Shown: piece by piece, positions 7,090 to 13,946 of the stretch
Numbering within the stretch: the stretch's first letter is position 1
Layout of the letters: every line of letters starts with the position of its first letter
NCBI GenBank assembly: GCA_036652735.1
Contig: JAVVVI010000042.1
Span: 1-13,946 of the forward strand
Source: JAGOGN01 sp036652735
Lineage (GTDB): Bacteria > Bacillota > Clostridia > Lachnospirales > Lachnospiraceae
Length of the DNA: 13,946 bases
Reading direction: 5' to 3'
Notes under the pieces: generated by a model
What the model saw: the letters and a program-made list of their open reading frames with translations, nothing else
Told to the model about the DNA's origin: nothing
Database searches by the model: none
Program-made: the position numbers and the translations under genes

Positions 7090-8779
7090 TTATTCATCTA
7101 TTATTTGATTGTTCTTTTTATTGCCATCCTCTTCGCCCGGATCCTCTTTGCCNNNNNNNNNNNNNNNNNNNNNNNNNNNNNNNNNNNNNNNNNNNNNNNN
7201 NNNNNNNNNNNNNNNNNNNNNNNNNNNNNNNNNNNNNNNNNNNNNNNNNNNNGCCCGGATCCTCTTTGCCAGGATCCTCTTTTTCCGGATCTTTCTTGTT
7301 TTCTTCCTCTTTTATCTGTTCCTCTTTGGCAAGTGCCGCATCATTGTACTCTGCCATAGCCTTTGCCACCTTTTCCTTATCTCCTGTTGCAATTGCCGCC
7401 TTAATTGCTGCTGTTGCCTCCTTGCTCTTTGAAGCAGTTCCTACTTCAAAAATCTCAGGTGAGGATTTATACGTGCTATTGTTAATCACTTCTTTGCTTT
7501 CCTGCACACCATCTACTGTAACAATCTTCCATAATTTTGCAATATAGCCCGTATGCGCACTTTGTACCTGGCTGTAATATCCGATTTTCTGATCCACTGC
7601 CACAAACTGAACGGTTGGATCCGTAGTCTCGGTTGTTTCGCTTTCGTATGTTACTGTTCTGCCGGCTGTATCTCTCTTCTCACTGCCATAGATGTTAAAA
7701 CTAATTCTTCCACCCCCTGCATAGCCTTCAATATAAATAGGGGTATCTAAATTGTTTGAGAACTTTAAGTCTTTATAGGTGCCGGCTATTGCCGCATCCA
7801 TAGAGGCCGGAACATAGGATACAATCATAGAATGATTGTGACGTTCTTCTACTGTAAGTTCCGATAACAGCACCGCATTATATAAGGTTGTGGATACCTG
7901 GCAGATGCCTCCGCCATAACTTTGTACCGTGGTTCCATTTTCATAAGAACCTGCAAGTTCATATCCATTCTCCGCTGTAAAAGGACTGACTGCTTTATAT
8001 ACTGAGAATGTTTCACCCGGATAGAGAACCGTTCCATTAATTCGTGTCGCTCCATTTTCCACATTCTTTGCTCTTCCTGAAGAAGAACTGGAATAATCTG
8101 TGGTGTAGGAACCCAGCACATCTGTAATCTCTGCTAATTCTTTCTTGGTTCCTTTGGGATTTGTGGTCTTACAAATTAAAGAAATCTCATTGCTGGTTTT
8201 GTCCCATTCATTGGTAATATAATCCTGTAAAAAAGCAATACTTTCTTCTACTTTTACTTTACATCCTTTTTTACCCGGAAGGAAGATAAATTCTCCATTT
8301 TCTCTGCTTAACCCATTGTTCACAGCTTTCAGATTTAATTCCTGCAAATGATTCTTTAAAAATTTCCTGGTCTGATTTACTTTTAATGCAAATGTAACAT
8401 CAATTACCTTATCCTCATGCTCCAAATCCTTAATGTCCTTAAATCTGGTAATTAAATTCCCATTTCTCCCTATGTCATACGCTTCCTGGCATATATCCTC
8501 ATTTAACCAGAACACACCCAGCTCGCTTCCATTTGCCGTAATTTCCTTCTCCCCTGCCTGGAGGATAAATTCTGTATTTATACTATCAGCCACATATTTT
8601 TCAATCTGTTTTGCTGCCTCTTCCTGTGTTAATCCTCCTACCGAAATATCTCCAATATAGATACCTTCCTGTATTGTGTCTGATTTTGGAGCTGCGGTTA
8701 CCGTCATATATACCAGTACGCCGGACCCCATCACCAAGACAAGCAAGAGAATTGGAACTATTTTTTTTAATTTTTTCAT
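7090..8779 (-). CDS. VanW-family cell-wall-associated protein (interrupted by N gap)
   Basis: Predicted to be anchored outside the membrane: a Lys-rich start and a hydrophobic segment at residues 7-28 act as signal anchor. Residues about 35-205 resemble the peptidoglycan-binding-like repeats that precede VanW domains; the VanW domain spans about 225-370 with the hallmark GGGICQVSTTLYNA (289-302); a G5-like module follows (about 385-448, ending TYKSSPEIFEVGT). Next come an Ala/Lys/Glu-rich helix and a Glu/Lys/Asp-rich tail with DPGKE repeats. The 100-N gap puts the tail out of frame; past the gap the repeat frame reads on as GKEDPGEEDGNKKNNQIIDE to a TAA at 7090-7092, which I take as the true end. 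ATG with AGGAAGGA upstream. VanW domains are named from vancomycin-resistance clusters, but no other van gene is here and the biochemical role is unknown. Confidence 0.9.
7135..7286 (-). repeat. 15-base tandem repeats (DPGKE-type) flanking the gap
   Basis: Units of 15 bases encoding Asp-Pro-(Gly/Glu)-(Lys/Glu)-Glu. At least three unit copies or partial copies lie before the gap in the coding direction and two after it. The 18-base plus-strand word GCCCGGATCCTCTTTGCC occurs identically at 7135-7152 and 7253-7270, directly abutting both gap edges, which explains why assembly failed here. Confidence 0.9.
7153..7252. other. Assembly gap of 100 N
   Basis: Exactly 100 N, the usual placeholder for a gap of unknown size. 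In coding terms the true gap must be a multiple of three (probably of 15) to join the two repeat halves in frame; 100 is not, so any translation through it gives a false C-terminus. Confidence 0.97.
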
Positions 8780-8848
8780 ATCTTTTTCCTTCCTAACAAT
8801 TACCCTAACCCCACCAATTGTGGGATTCTTTCCAAAGTCTCAAAGGAT

Positions 8849-8876
8849 ATTGTAACATATCTATTGTCTTTTTCAA
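8849..8876 (-). promoter_or_regulatory. Sigma-A-like promoter for the VanW-like gene
   Basis: Minus strand TTGAAA (8871-8876), 16-base spacer and TACAAT (8849-8854), with a predicted start near 8842 and a leader of about 62 bases. The leader holds a small hairpin CCCAC/GTGGG (8810-8814 with 8820-8824). Likely drives the VanW-like and AIR-synthase-like genes together. Confidence 0.7.
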
Positions 8877-8943
8877 GATATATTTCTTTAATAATGTTTG
8901 ACATTTCTTTTACTTTTTTAGTATATTTATGTTGTAGCATATT

Positions 8944-9045
8944 TTATAAAAAAGCTGCTGCGATCATTGTGAACACCATTGCTCCAACTAATAGGATTAC
9001 AATGATGGCTGCCATGATCCGTTTGAACTTTGTATTTCGATACAT
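8944..9045 (-). CDS. 33-residue single-span membrane protein
   Basis: Reads ATG to TAA with 33 residues: a basic N-terminus (MYRNTKFKRIM) followed by one hydrophobic helix (about 12-33, AAIIVILLVGAMVFTMIAA then FL). An excellent ribosome binding site, GGAGGTGA at 9051-9058, sits five bases before the ATG. Basic head plus single helix, inside orientation of the head by the positive-inside rule. It resembles in size and layout the tiny membrane proteins of Firmicutes such as the DUF4044 and Prli42 groups, but I cannot assign it to either. It is divergent from the 204-residue gene (35 bases between start codons) and 164 bases before the VanW-like gene. Function unknown. Confidence 0.75.
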   Translation of the reverse strand: MYRNTKFKRIMAAIIVILLVGAMVFTMIAAAFL

Positions 9046-9050
9046 ATCAC
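9023..9050 (+). promoter_or_regulatory. Weak candidate promoter for the plus-strand gene
   Basis: TTGAAC (9023-9028), 16-base spacer, TATCAC (9045-9050), which would place the start near 9057. The -10 is a poor match. If used, it lies inside the small divergent gene, so the two genes would interfere with each other. Confidence 0.25.
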
Positions 9051-9058
9051 TCACCTCC
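9051..9058 (-). promoter_or_regulatory. Ribosome binding site of the 33-residue protein
   Basis: GGAGGTGA, five bases before the ATG at 9043-9045, is among the strongest sites in the window and the main reason to accept so short a gene. An in-frame ATG at its left edge (9058-9060) would place the site inside the gene and is not preferred. Confidence 0.75.
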
Positions 9059-9080
9059 ATATTCTAGAAAGGACAATCAT

Positions 9081-9695
9081 ATGCCATTTCCATTTTTAGC
9101 TTTATTTGTAATCTTCCTTGTTTGGTTCACATTTAAGCGCCGTGCCGTTTCCAACAAGGAAGAAAAAACACGCAATGCATTTTGGGAAAGAGAAAATGCA
9201 GCAAACGCAACCTTGAAAAAGGATATCAGCCAGCTTGAATATATTGAGCTGCCACTGGATGCTTTTCCATTTTCACTCTCGGATGATCCTGTGCTTTGTG
9301 AATGTGAAGCCAAGGTCAAAGACCTTGCACAGAAAAAAATATTAAATCTCACAGGTATCAGCAACACCCAGTTAAAACTGGATTACGGTGCAGGCAACCT
9401 GTCCATTCTTGCCGACTGCGATCAGAATTACACTTCCTTAATCTGTGTTCTCACAGACTGGGGACAACAGCTGCATGTACTTGGTTTTACAACGGCTGCC
9501 ATTACTGTACTGGAATTTGCCATTGATTGTCACAGTGATATTACCTCGAATTACGTATTACTGTCCCAATTATATCAGGAAACCGGACAGGCTTTCCGAA
9601 TCCAAAGGCTTCTGGATACCGCTCATCAGTTAAACTCCCTCTCTCGGGATACGATTATCGCCCGCCTGCAGGAATCCGCCCATACTCAAAGATAA
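9081..9695 (+). CDS. Membrane-anchored unknown protein with TPR-like C-terminus
   Basis: The only plus-strand gene here. From the ATG at 9081 (AAAGGA seven bases upstream) it encodes 204 residues; an in-frame ATG at 9030 would add 17 polar residues ahead of the hydrophobic segment and has no binding site. Residues 2-18 form a membrane anchor followed by basic residues, so the rest is probably cytoplasmic. Residues 25-60 are charged and helical (WERENAANATLKKDIS), then a short mixed region with two Cys (73, 75), and residues 135-185 read as paired helices like a tetratricopeptide repeat (VLEFAID...NYVLLSQLYQETGQ...LLDTAHQL). I do not recognise a named family. Its last 41 bases overlap the exonuclease gene tail to tail. 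Confidence 0.85.
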   Translation: MPFPFLALFVIFLVWFTFKRRAVSNKEEKTRNAFWERENAANATLKKDISQLEYIELPLDAFPFSLSDDPVLCECEAKVKDLAQKKILNLTGISNTQLKLDYGAGNLSILADCDQNYTSLICVLTDWGQQLHVLGFTTAAITVLEFAIDCHSDITSNYVLLSQLYQETGQAFRIQRLLDTAHQLNSLSRDTIIARLQESAHTQR

Positions 9696-10377
9696 TGGTA
9701 TCGGTAATTCTGGATGCTTCATTCCTGGTAAGGCTTTCGATCTGCATACCAATATCTATTCTATGATAATTTAATAATTGTATCAAGTTCTTTTTTTGTC
9801 TTTGAGTAATTGGTCCCTGCTTCTTCACCTTATACACCAAGGGATAGGGTAAAAAGGCTTCTTCTTCCTCCTGTTGATATTCCAACAGGAGCCACTCCAG
9901 TAGCCGATAGGTGGATACTGCATCCGCAAACGCCCTGTGTTCCTGAGTCTGGGCAATCCCTGCATAATTGCAGAGGGATTCCAGATTTTTTTTATAGCCA
10001 CCCGGTAAAAATCTCCGGGCTAATTTCAAGGTATCCACTCCATATTTCTGCACTGATTTTCCTTGATTTACCAGGCATTGCTGTAAAAAGCTGTAATCCG
10101 ATATAATATTGTGACCGACTAATGGAAAATCCTCGCCAAATTCCAAAAATTCCTCCACAGCCTCTGTATCTTCAATTCCTTCTTTGCTCATATCCGTTGT
10201 AATTCCGGTTAATTCTGTAATCAGCTGCTCCAGCTCCCGATGGGGATTTACCAGCTGGCTGAACGTCTCAACAATTTCATGATTTTTTATCTTCACTGCA
10301 CCGATTTCCAAAATACGGTCTGTCTTGGGATTAAGGCCGGTCATCTCCATGTCCACCACTATATAATTTTCTAACAT
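9655..10377 (-). CDS. DEDDh-type 3'-5' exonuclease (DnaQ/PolC-epsilon-like)
   Basis: Stand-alone 3'-5' exonuclease, expected to trim DNA or RNA 3' ends with two metal ions. The 240 residues show ExoI DMEMTGL (Asp9, Glu11), ExoII GHNIISDYSFL (Asp94) and ExoIII EHRAFADA (His147, Asp152), a complete DEDDh set. A C-terminal extension (about 188-240) carries ITQRQKKNLIQLL and LTRNEASRITDTII, resembling a small helical motif seen in other Firmicutes nucleases and DNA-binding proteins; a DNA-contact role is inference. ATG overlaps the nth stop by 7 bases (ATGTTAG), with GAGG upstream inside nth, so translation is likely coupled. Its 3' end overlaps the opposite-strand gene by 41 bases. Confidence 0.92.
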   Translation of the reverse strand: MLENYIVVDMEMTGLNPKTDRILEIGAVKIKNHEIVETFSQLVNPHRELEQLITELTGITTDMSKEGIEDTEAVEEFLEFGEDFPLVGHNIISDYSFLQQCLVNQGKSVQKYGVDTLKLARRFLPGGYKKNLESLCNYAGIAQTQEHRAFADAVSTYRLLEWLLLEYQQEEEEAFLPYPLVYKVKKQGPITQRQKKNLIQLLNYHRIDIGMQIESLTRNEASRITDTIIFEYGRIPAGGR

Positions 10378-11012
10378 GACTTATCCTCAGCGCAGCACAG
10401 GTCCTGTAAATAGCAATTGGCGCAATCCGGTTTTCTTGCCTTGCAAATACTTCTCCCCAAGGCAATTACGTGTATGTTATATAAGATCCAATCCTGTTTG
10501 GGAAGCCGTTCCATTAAATCATATTCGATCTGTTCCGGATCCTCTGCTGTGGTGAGTCCCAGACGCCTGGAGATTCTTTTTACATGGGTATCCACAACAA
10601 TGCTTGGTTCCCCGTATATATTCCCCCGAATTACATTTGCCGTCTTTCTTCCCACACCTGCCAGGCTTAACAGGTCCTCCAGGCTGCTTGGAACCTCGCC
10701 ATGGAATTCCACCACCAGACGTTCTGCACAGGCAATGATATTTTTCGCCTTATTGTGATAAAATCCGGTAGAATGAATTGCGTTCTCCAATTCATGTAAA
10801 TCCGCTGCCGCAAATTTTTCCAGTGAATCATATGTTTTAAACAGTGTTTTTGTCACTTCATTCACTCTTGCGTCCGTACATTGTGCAGACATAATCACCG
10901 CAATTAACAGCTGCCAGGGTGTATCATGAACCAGATAACAGGTTAAATCCCTTCCATATTCCCGATCCATTCGTTCCACGATTTCAGCCACTCTCTTTTG
11001 TTCCTTCTTCAT
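10371..11012 (-). CDS. nth: Endonuclease III
   Basis: Bifunctional DNA glycosylase/AP lyase of base excision repair, removing oxidised pyrimidines. The 213 residues are normal length. The helix-hairpin-helix LAGVGRKTANVI (117-128) carries the catalytic Lys123, and VDTHV the catalytic Asp141. The four cluster cysteines are at 190, 197, 200 and 206 (C-x6-C-x2-C-x5-C), so the [4Fe-4S] cluster should form. The ATG overlaps the stop of the upstream radical SAM gene by one base, and the exonuclease gene overlaps its own stop, giving a tight three-gene unit. Nothing is missing. Confidence 0.97.
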   Translation of the reverse strand: MKKEQKRVAEIVERMDREYGRDLTCYLVHDTPWQLLIAVIMSAQCTDARVNEVTKTLFKTYDSLEKFAAADLHELENAIHSTGFYHNKAKNIIACAERLVVEFHGEVPSSLEDLLSLAGVGRKTANVIRGNIYGEPSIVVDTHVKRISRRLGLTTAEDPEQIEYDLMERLPKQDWILYNIHVIALGRSICKARKPDCANCYLQDLCCAEDKSC

Positions 11013-12691
11013 TATCTTTGATACCTTTCTACTGCTGCCTGTGCACTTTGCGGATTTCTCCTGTCATAGTCAAACAAGATATAAGTTTCTTTCTGTTCCG
11101 GATAGGCTTGTGCCCTGTACGCTTCCAATGTTATAAAATCAAAGGAGAATTTTTCAATATGTGCTCTACGGCCTTTTAGATAACCGCGCATCTCCTTGTC
11201 GACTGCATAGTCCGGTGCAAAGTCCGGTCTGCTTTTCAGGTTCTCCCTTAAATATAAATCATAGGTCAGTGCCTCCTTGTAGCAGGCTGAATGAGGGTGG
11301 TCCACTGTTTCAATAAATTCCAGCAGAATCTCATATCGCTTCATTCTTGAATGGCTTATGTTAAAATAATTCCGCTCCTGATAAAAGTCTGCCAGAGAGG
11401 CATACATTTGGTACGCACTTTGAAATTGCAAGTTCAGTAGTCCGATTGTTGTCTGGTATTGTCCACTGTTATAATATACTTCCAGAACTTCCTCTATTTG
11501 TTTTAAGCAAATCATATCTCCATAGGAAAGTTCCCTTGTTGACAGAACCTCATAAGGAGGCTGGCTATGATATAAGATTCCATACTCGGCTGCATGCTCC
11601 TCCATAAAAGAACCCTTTAGAACCTTCAAAAATCCCAGTTGAAGCTGCTGTGGTCTCAGTTCATATACCGCATCAAAAGAGGTCTGAAAAGACTTAAGAT
11701 CTTCCAATGGAAGACCGGCAATCAGGTCCAGATGCTGATGAATATTATGACCATCCCTGATTTTTTCTACCCTTGAAGCAACCTTCTGAAAATCCATGAC
11801 TCGCCGAATTATCTGAATTACTTTTTCATTGGTGGTCTGAACGCCTATTTCCAGCTGCACCAGTCCCGGCCTTAAGGTGGCAAGAAACTCCACTTCCTCG
11901 CAGGTAAGCAGATCCCCTGCGATTTCAAAATGAAAATTGGTAGAGCCATTATCCTGTTCCTTAATAAAGTTCCAGATATCCATGGCATGTTGGTGATTAC
12001 AGTTAAAGGTCCGATCTACAAATTTTACCTGGGGCACCTTTGCCTGCAGAAAGAACAGCAATTCCTCCTTTACCAGATTCATGGAACGAAAACGCAGGGT
12101 TTTATCCACGGAGGACAAACAATAGCTGCATTGAAACGGGCAGCCTCGACTGGATTCATAATAAATAATCCGATGTTCAAACTCCTTCACGTCCTTATAA
12201 TAAAATGGAATCTGATCCATCTGAATTGGAGGCTGATTCTCGTTGCAATGCACCCCCTCCTGATCTCGATAGGTAATTCCCTTAATTTCTCCCAGATTTC
12301 CTTCTTCCAAATAAAACTTACAAAGGTTCCTGAATATTTCTTCCCCTTCGCCCCTCATGACTCCGGTTACATTGGGGTTTTCCTGCAAAAATGTCTCTGC
12401 ATCATAGCTGACTTCCGGTCCTCCGGCCCATATTGGTACCTTGGGCAATACTTTTCCCAGCTCACAAATCAAATCCCGCACATATAAAGAATTCCAGATA
12501 TAGCAGGAAAAGCAGACAACGTCCGGCTTTCGCTTGTAAATATCTGCCAGAATATAGTCCTTTGTATGATTAATTGTATATTCTCCAATTTCAATCTGAT
12601 CCCCATATGCCCGGGTGTATGCCTTTAAACAGTATACCGCCAGATTGGAATGAATATATTTTGCATTCACTGCTGCTAATAAAATCTTCAT
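11012..12691 (-). CDS. B12-binding domain radical SAM protein (DUF4080 type)
   Basis: Radical S-adenosylmethionine protein with an N-terminal cobalamin-binding-like Rossmann domain. From the chosen start (559 residues), residues 1-140 form the B12-type domain (MKILLAAVNAKYIHSNLAV ... IWAGGPEVSYD), the radical SAM core follows with the cluster motif CPFQCSYC (Cys 184, 188, 191) and continues to about 370, and the last 180 or so residues match the tail known as DUF4080. I chose ATG 12689-12691 with GGAGG just upstream; a TTG ten codons earlier (12719-12721) sits in the terminator hairpin and is rejected. The reaction is unknown; the cluster with nth and an exonuclease suggests cotranscription but not necessarily a shared pathway. 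Confidence 0.93.
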   Translation of the reverse strand: MKILLAAVNAKYIHSNLAVYCLKAYTRAYGDQIEIGEYTINHTKDYILADIYKRKPDVVCFSCYIWNSLYVRDLICELGKVLPKVPIWAGGPEVSYDAETFLQENPNVTGVMRGEGEEIFRNLCKFYLEEGNLGEIKGITYRDQEGVHCNENQPPIQMDQIPFYYKDVKEFEHRIIYYESSRGCPFQCSYCLSSVDKTLRFRSMNLVKEELLFFLQAKVPQVKFVDRTFNCNHQHAMDIWNFIKEQDNGSTNFHFEIAGDLLTCEEVEFLATLRPGLVQLEIGVQTTNEKVIQIIRRVMDFQKVASRVEKIRDGHNIHQHLDLIAGLPLEDLKSFQTSFDAVYELRPQQLQLGFLKVLKGSFMEEHAAEYGILYHSQPPYEVLSTRELSYGDMICLKQIEEVLEVYYNSGQYQTTIGLLNLQFQSAYQMYASLADFYQERNYFNISHSRMKRYEILLEFIETVDHPHSACYKEALTYDLYLRENLKSRPDFAPDYAVDKEMRGYLKGRRAHIEKFSFDFITLEAYRAQAYPEQKETYILFDYDRRNPQSAQAAVERYQR

Positions 12692-12695
12692 ATTG

Positions 12696-12700
12696 CCTCC
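12696..12700 (-). promoter_or_regulatory. Ribosome binding site deciding the radical SAM start
   Basis: GGAGG, four bases before the ATG at 12689-12691. Homologous proteins of this type begin at this methionine, and the TTG upstream has no such site. Confidence 0.75.
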
Positions 12701-12720
12701 GGATTTCCACTCAACCAACA

Positions 12721-12744
12721 AAATCCGCCAATTTTGGCGGATTT
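12721..12744 (-). terminator. Terminator-like hairpin after the HD-GYP gene
   Basis: Perfect 11-base inverted repeat AAATCCGCCAA / TTGGCGGATTT with two bases between (about 9 pairs with a 6-base loop in RNA), four bases after the HD-GYP stop, followed by a short U run then GUUGG. Probably ends the HD-GYP transcript, perhaps with read-through, since I see no clear promoter between it and the radical SAM gene. Confidence 0.75.
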
Positions 12745-12748
12745 ATGT

Positions 12749-13795
12749 CTACTGCATTACCATTCTTTTTACTGTAATCTTTCTCGCTGCAGGATCATCT
12801 TTCAAATCAATGATATCTCCGCTTTCAAGCAGCTTAATCTTAGGTCTTAATATAAAATCACAATAATTATCTGTAACAATTGCCTGTCTTCCATCTGAGA
12901 TTTCCACCTGACATCCAATTGGATACACGGAAATTCTCTTTAGGAACATGTCCAGCACCATCGGATCAAATTCTCGCCCATTCATTGCCATCAGATATTC
13001 CACCGCATCTGATGGCGATTCCGCTTCATGATATGGTCGTTTACTAATTAATGCATCATAGACATCTACTAATTTTATAATTCTAGCATGAAGTGGAATC
13101 TCATCCTTCTTTTTACCCAGTGGGTATCCTTCCCCACTATACCATTCGTGATGTTCCAGTATACCGCTGTACACATAAGCTGAAAAGGCATAATTCTTTC
13201 GCAAAAATTCGCAGCCCAGTCTTGGATGTTCCCGTACTGCATCCATTTCCGATACTGTCAACGACCGCTCTGCGGATAGAATCTCGCTGTCAATAAATTT
13301 CTTCCCGATATCGTGTAACATGGCAGCCGTGGTGAGATGCTGAAGCTCATCCTCGCCCAGTCCCAGTCCGGCTCCGATCATTGCAGACAACACAGCAACA
13401 TTCACCGAATGAAAATAGGTATAGTCATCATATTTTTTCAGATCCATCATGTTGCACATAATATCTCCATTATCCAATATGCTATCGACTACTTTCATTA
13501 CCAGATCATTAATACTGCTTTGAGATGTGACTTCACCGGATGCATCCTGAAAGAGCGCACTAACAACCTGAAGTGCTTCTCTCTTTATTTCCGGGCGTAC
13601 AATCTCCACAATTTCCAGTCCTGCGGAAAATTCGTCATCAATATAAGCCCCCGGAAATCCCAGCTGCTCTAATGTTGTTATATAATTATTATTTAACAGT
13701 AAATGTTTTGCCAGTAACATTCTTCCTGTTCCATCGTATACATCCTGTCCTAATGGCATTCCGTCTTTTAGTAGAGACATTGGAACATACCGCAT
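12749..13795 (-). CDS. HD-GYP domain protein, probable c-di-GMP phosphodiesterase
   Basis: Predicted cytoplasmic phosphodiesterase that hydrolyses cyclic di-GMP. The 348 residues have an N-terminal region of about 100 residues (MRYVPMSLLKDGM...) common in clostridial HD-GYP proteins and with no transmembrane segment. The HD-GYP core spans about 120-295: HSVNVA (129-134), the HD pair His161-Asp162 in MLHDIGK, His190 in REHP, HHE at 215-217, GEGYPLG (221-227) holding the GYP signature, and Asp245 in DVYDAL. A short beta-rich tail (about 295-348) ends the protein. The catalytic set is intact. ATG with AAAGGGG upstream; own promoter and terminator make it a single-gene unit. Activity on c-di-GMP is inferred from the family. 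Confidence 0.94.
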   Translation of the reverse strand: MRYVPMSLLKDGMPLGQDVYDGTGRMLLAKHLLLNNNYITTLEQLGFPGAYIDDEFSAGLEIVEIVRPEIKREALQVVSALFQDASGEVTSQSSINDLVMKVVDSILDNGDIMCNMMDLKKYDDYTYFHSVNVAVLSAMIGAGLGLGEDELQHLTTAAMLHDIGKKFIDSEILSAERSLTVSEMDAVREHPRLGCEFLRKNYAFSAYVYSGILEHHEWYSGEGYPLGKKKDEIPLHARIIKLVDVYDALISKRPYHEAESPSDAVEYLMAMNGREFDPMVLDMFLKRISVYPIGCQVEISDGRQAIVTDNYCDFILRPKIKLLESGDIIDLKDDPAARKITVKRMVMQ

Positions 13796-13850
13796 AGGTT
13801 TTCCCCTTTCAATCTTACTATTTTCTAGTATTAAACTACAGTCTACACCT

Positions 13851-13879
13851 ATTCTATCATACTTTACCGGTTAGGTCAT
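13851..13879 (-). promoter_or_regulatory. Extended -10 promoter for the HD-GYP gene
   Basis: Minus strand ATGACC (13874-13879), 17-base spacer, TAGAAT (13851-13856) with a TG one base before it (TGATAGAAT), an extended -10. Start would be near 13844, leader about 48 bases. The -35 is only a 4 of 6 match, offset by the extended -10. Confidence 0.65.
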
Positions 13880-13946
13880 GCTATTTTTTCACTTTGATAG
13901 CGTAAATTTACTGTAGGATTTAATTGGGCAGAGAATCCCCTGGATG
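13880..13946. other. Window edge, no gene seen
   Basis: About 67 AT-rich bases beyond the HD-GYP promoter. I see no reading frame with a binding site. The only structure is a 10-base palindrome GTAAATTTAC at 13902-13911, roughly 20-30 bases upstream of the -35 box, which could be chance or an operator. Confidence 0.4.

Noticed and set aside
7118..7152. C-terminus QRGSGRRGWQ of the VanW-like protein
   Set aside because: It appears only if 100 N are taken as the true length; the repeat frame continues to a TAA at 7090-7092.
7135..7286. CRISPR-like array from short repeats
   Set aside because: Units are 15 bases, contiguous without spacers and in frame as amino-acid repeats.
7118..8779. Vancomycin resistance locus suggested by the VanW domain
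   Set aside because: No vanHAX, vanRS or other resistance gene is present; VanW-domain proteins are common in Clostridia without resistance.
9311..9327. Perfect hairpin CAAGGTC-AAA-GACCTTG followed by A-rich sequence
   Set aside because: Lies inside the coding frame of the plus-strand gene, with no U tract after it on either strand; codon-level chance is the simplest reading.
12692..12721. TTG start adding ten residues to the radical SAM protein
   Set aside because: The TTG touches the terminator hairpin and lacks a binding site, while the ATG at 12689-12691 has GGAGG.
12749..13946. c-di-GMP riboswitch ahead of the HD-GYP gene
   Set aside because: The leader is only about 48 bases and shows none of the expected helices.

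Overview
The window looks like a chromosomal stretch from a low-to-moderate GC Gram-positive anaerobe of the Clostridia, most likely Lachnospiraceae. That rests on the protein families and their wording (Firmicutes-type L13/S9, a group II ECF energizing module next to truA and rplM-rpsI, a VanW/G5-like wall protein, a DUF4080-type radical SAM protein), on strong AGGAGG-type ribosome binding sites and on sigma-A-like promoters. It is a family-level inference, not a species call. I see no rRNA, tRNA, insertion sequence, phage gene or CRISPR array. One run of exactly 100 N (7153-7252) marks an assembly gap.

Nearly all genes lie on the minus strand, so transcription runs from high to low coordinates. 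From the right: an HD-GYP signalling protein with its own promoter and a terminator-like hairpin; then a tight cluster of a B12-binding radical SAM protein, endonuclease III (nth) and a DEDDh 3'-5' exonuclease, joined by overlaps of 1 and 7 bases. This cluster meets, tail to tail with a 41-base coding overlap, the only plus-strand gene, a membrane-anchored unknown protein (9081-9695). Divergent from that gene is a 33-codon single-span membrane protein (8944-9045), short enough to be missed by routine gene calling.

The middle holds a promoter and a VanW-family wall-associated protein whose C-terminal DPGKE repeats are interrupted by the gap, then an AIR-synthase/HypE-like protein, a PLP aminotransferase with its own near-consensus promoter, and the tRNA wobble methyltransferase TrmL. 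After a strong intergenic hairpin come ecfA1-ecfA2-ecfT (vitamin/micronutrient ECF transporter energizing module), truA, and finally rplM-rpsI, driven by a perfect TTGACA-17-TATAAT promoter and preceded by a structured leader that fits the place of the L13 autoregulatory leader.

The genes are mostly housekeeping: translation and tRNA modification (rplM, rpsI, truA, trmL), uptake (ecfA1A2T), DNA repair (nth, exonuclease), amino-acid metabolism, envelope (vanW-like) and probable c-di-GMP turnover. I did not find a convincing new multi-gene system. The points most worth a second look are the small membrane protein, the frame-breaking N gap, two promoters whose -35 box contains the preceding gene's stop codon (one of which decides the aminotransferase start), the rplM leader with mutually exclusive stems, and the hairpin between trmL and ecfA1.
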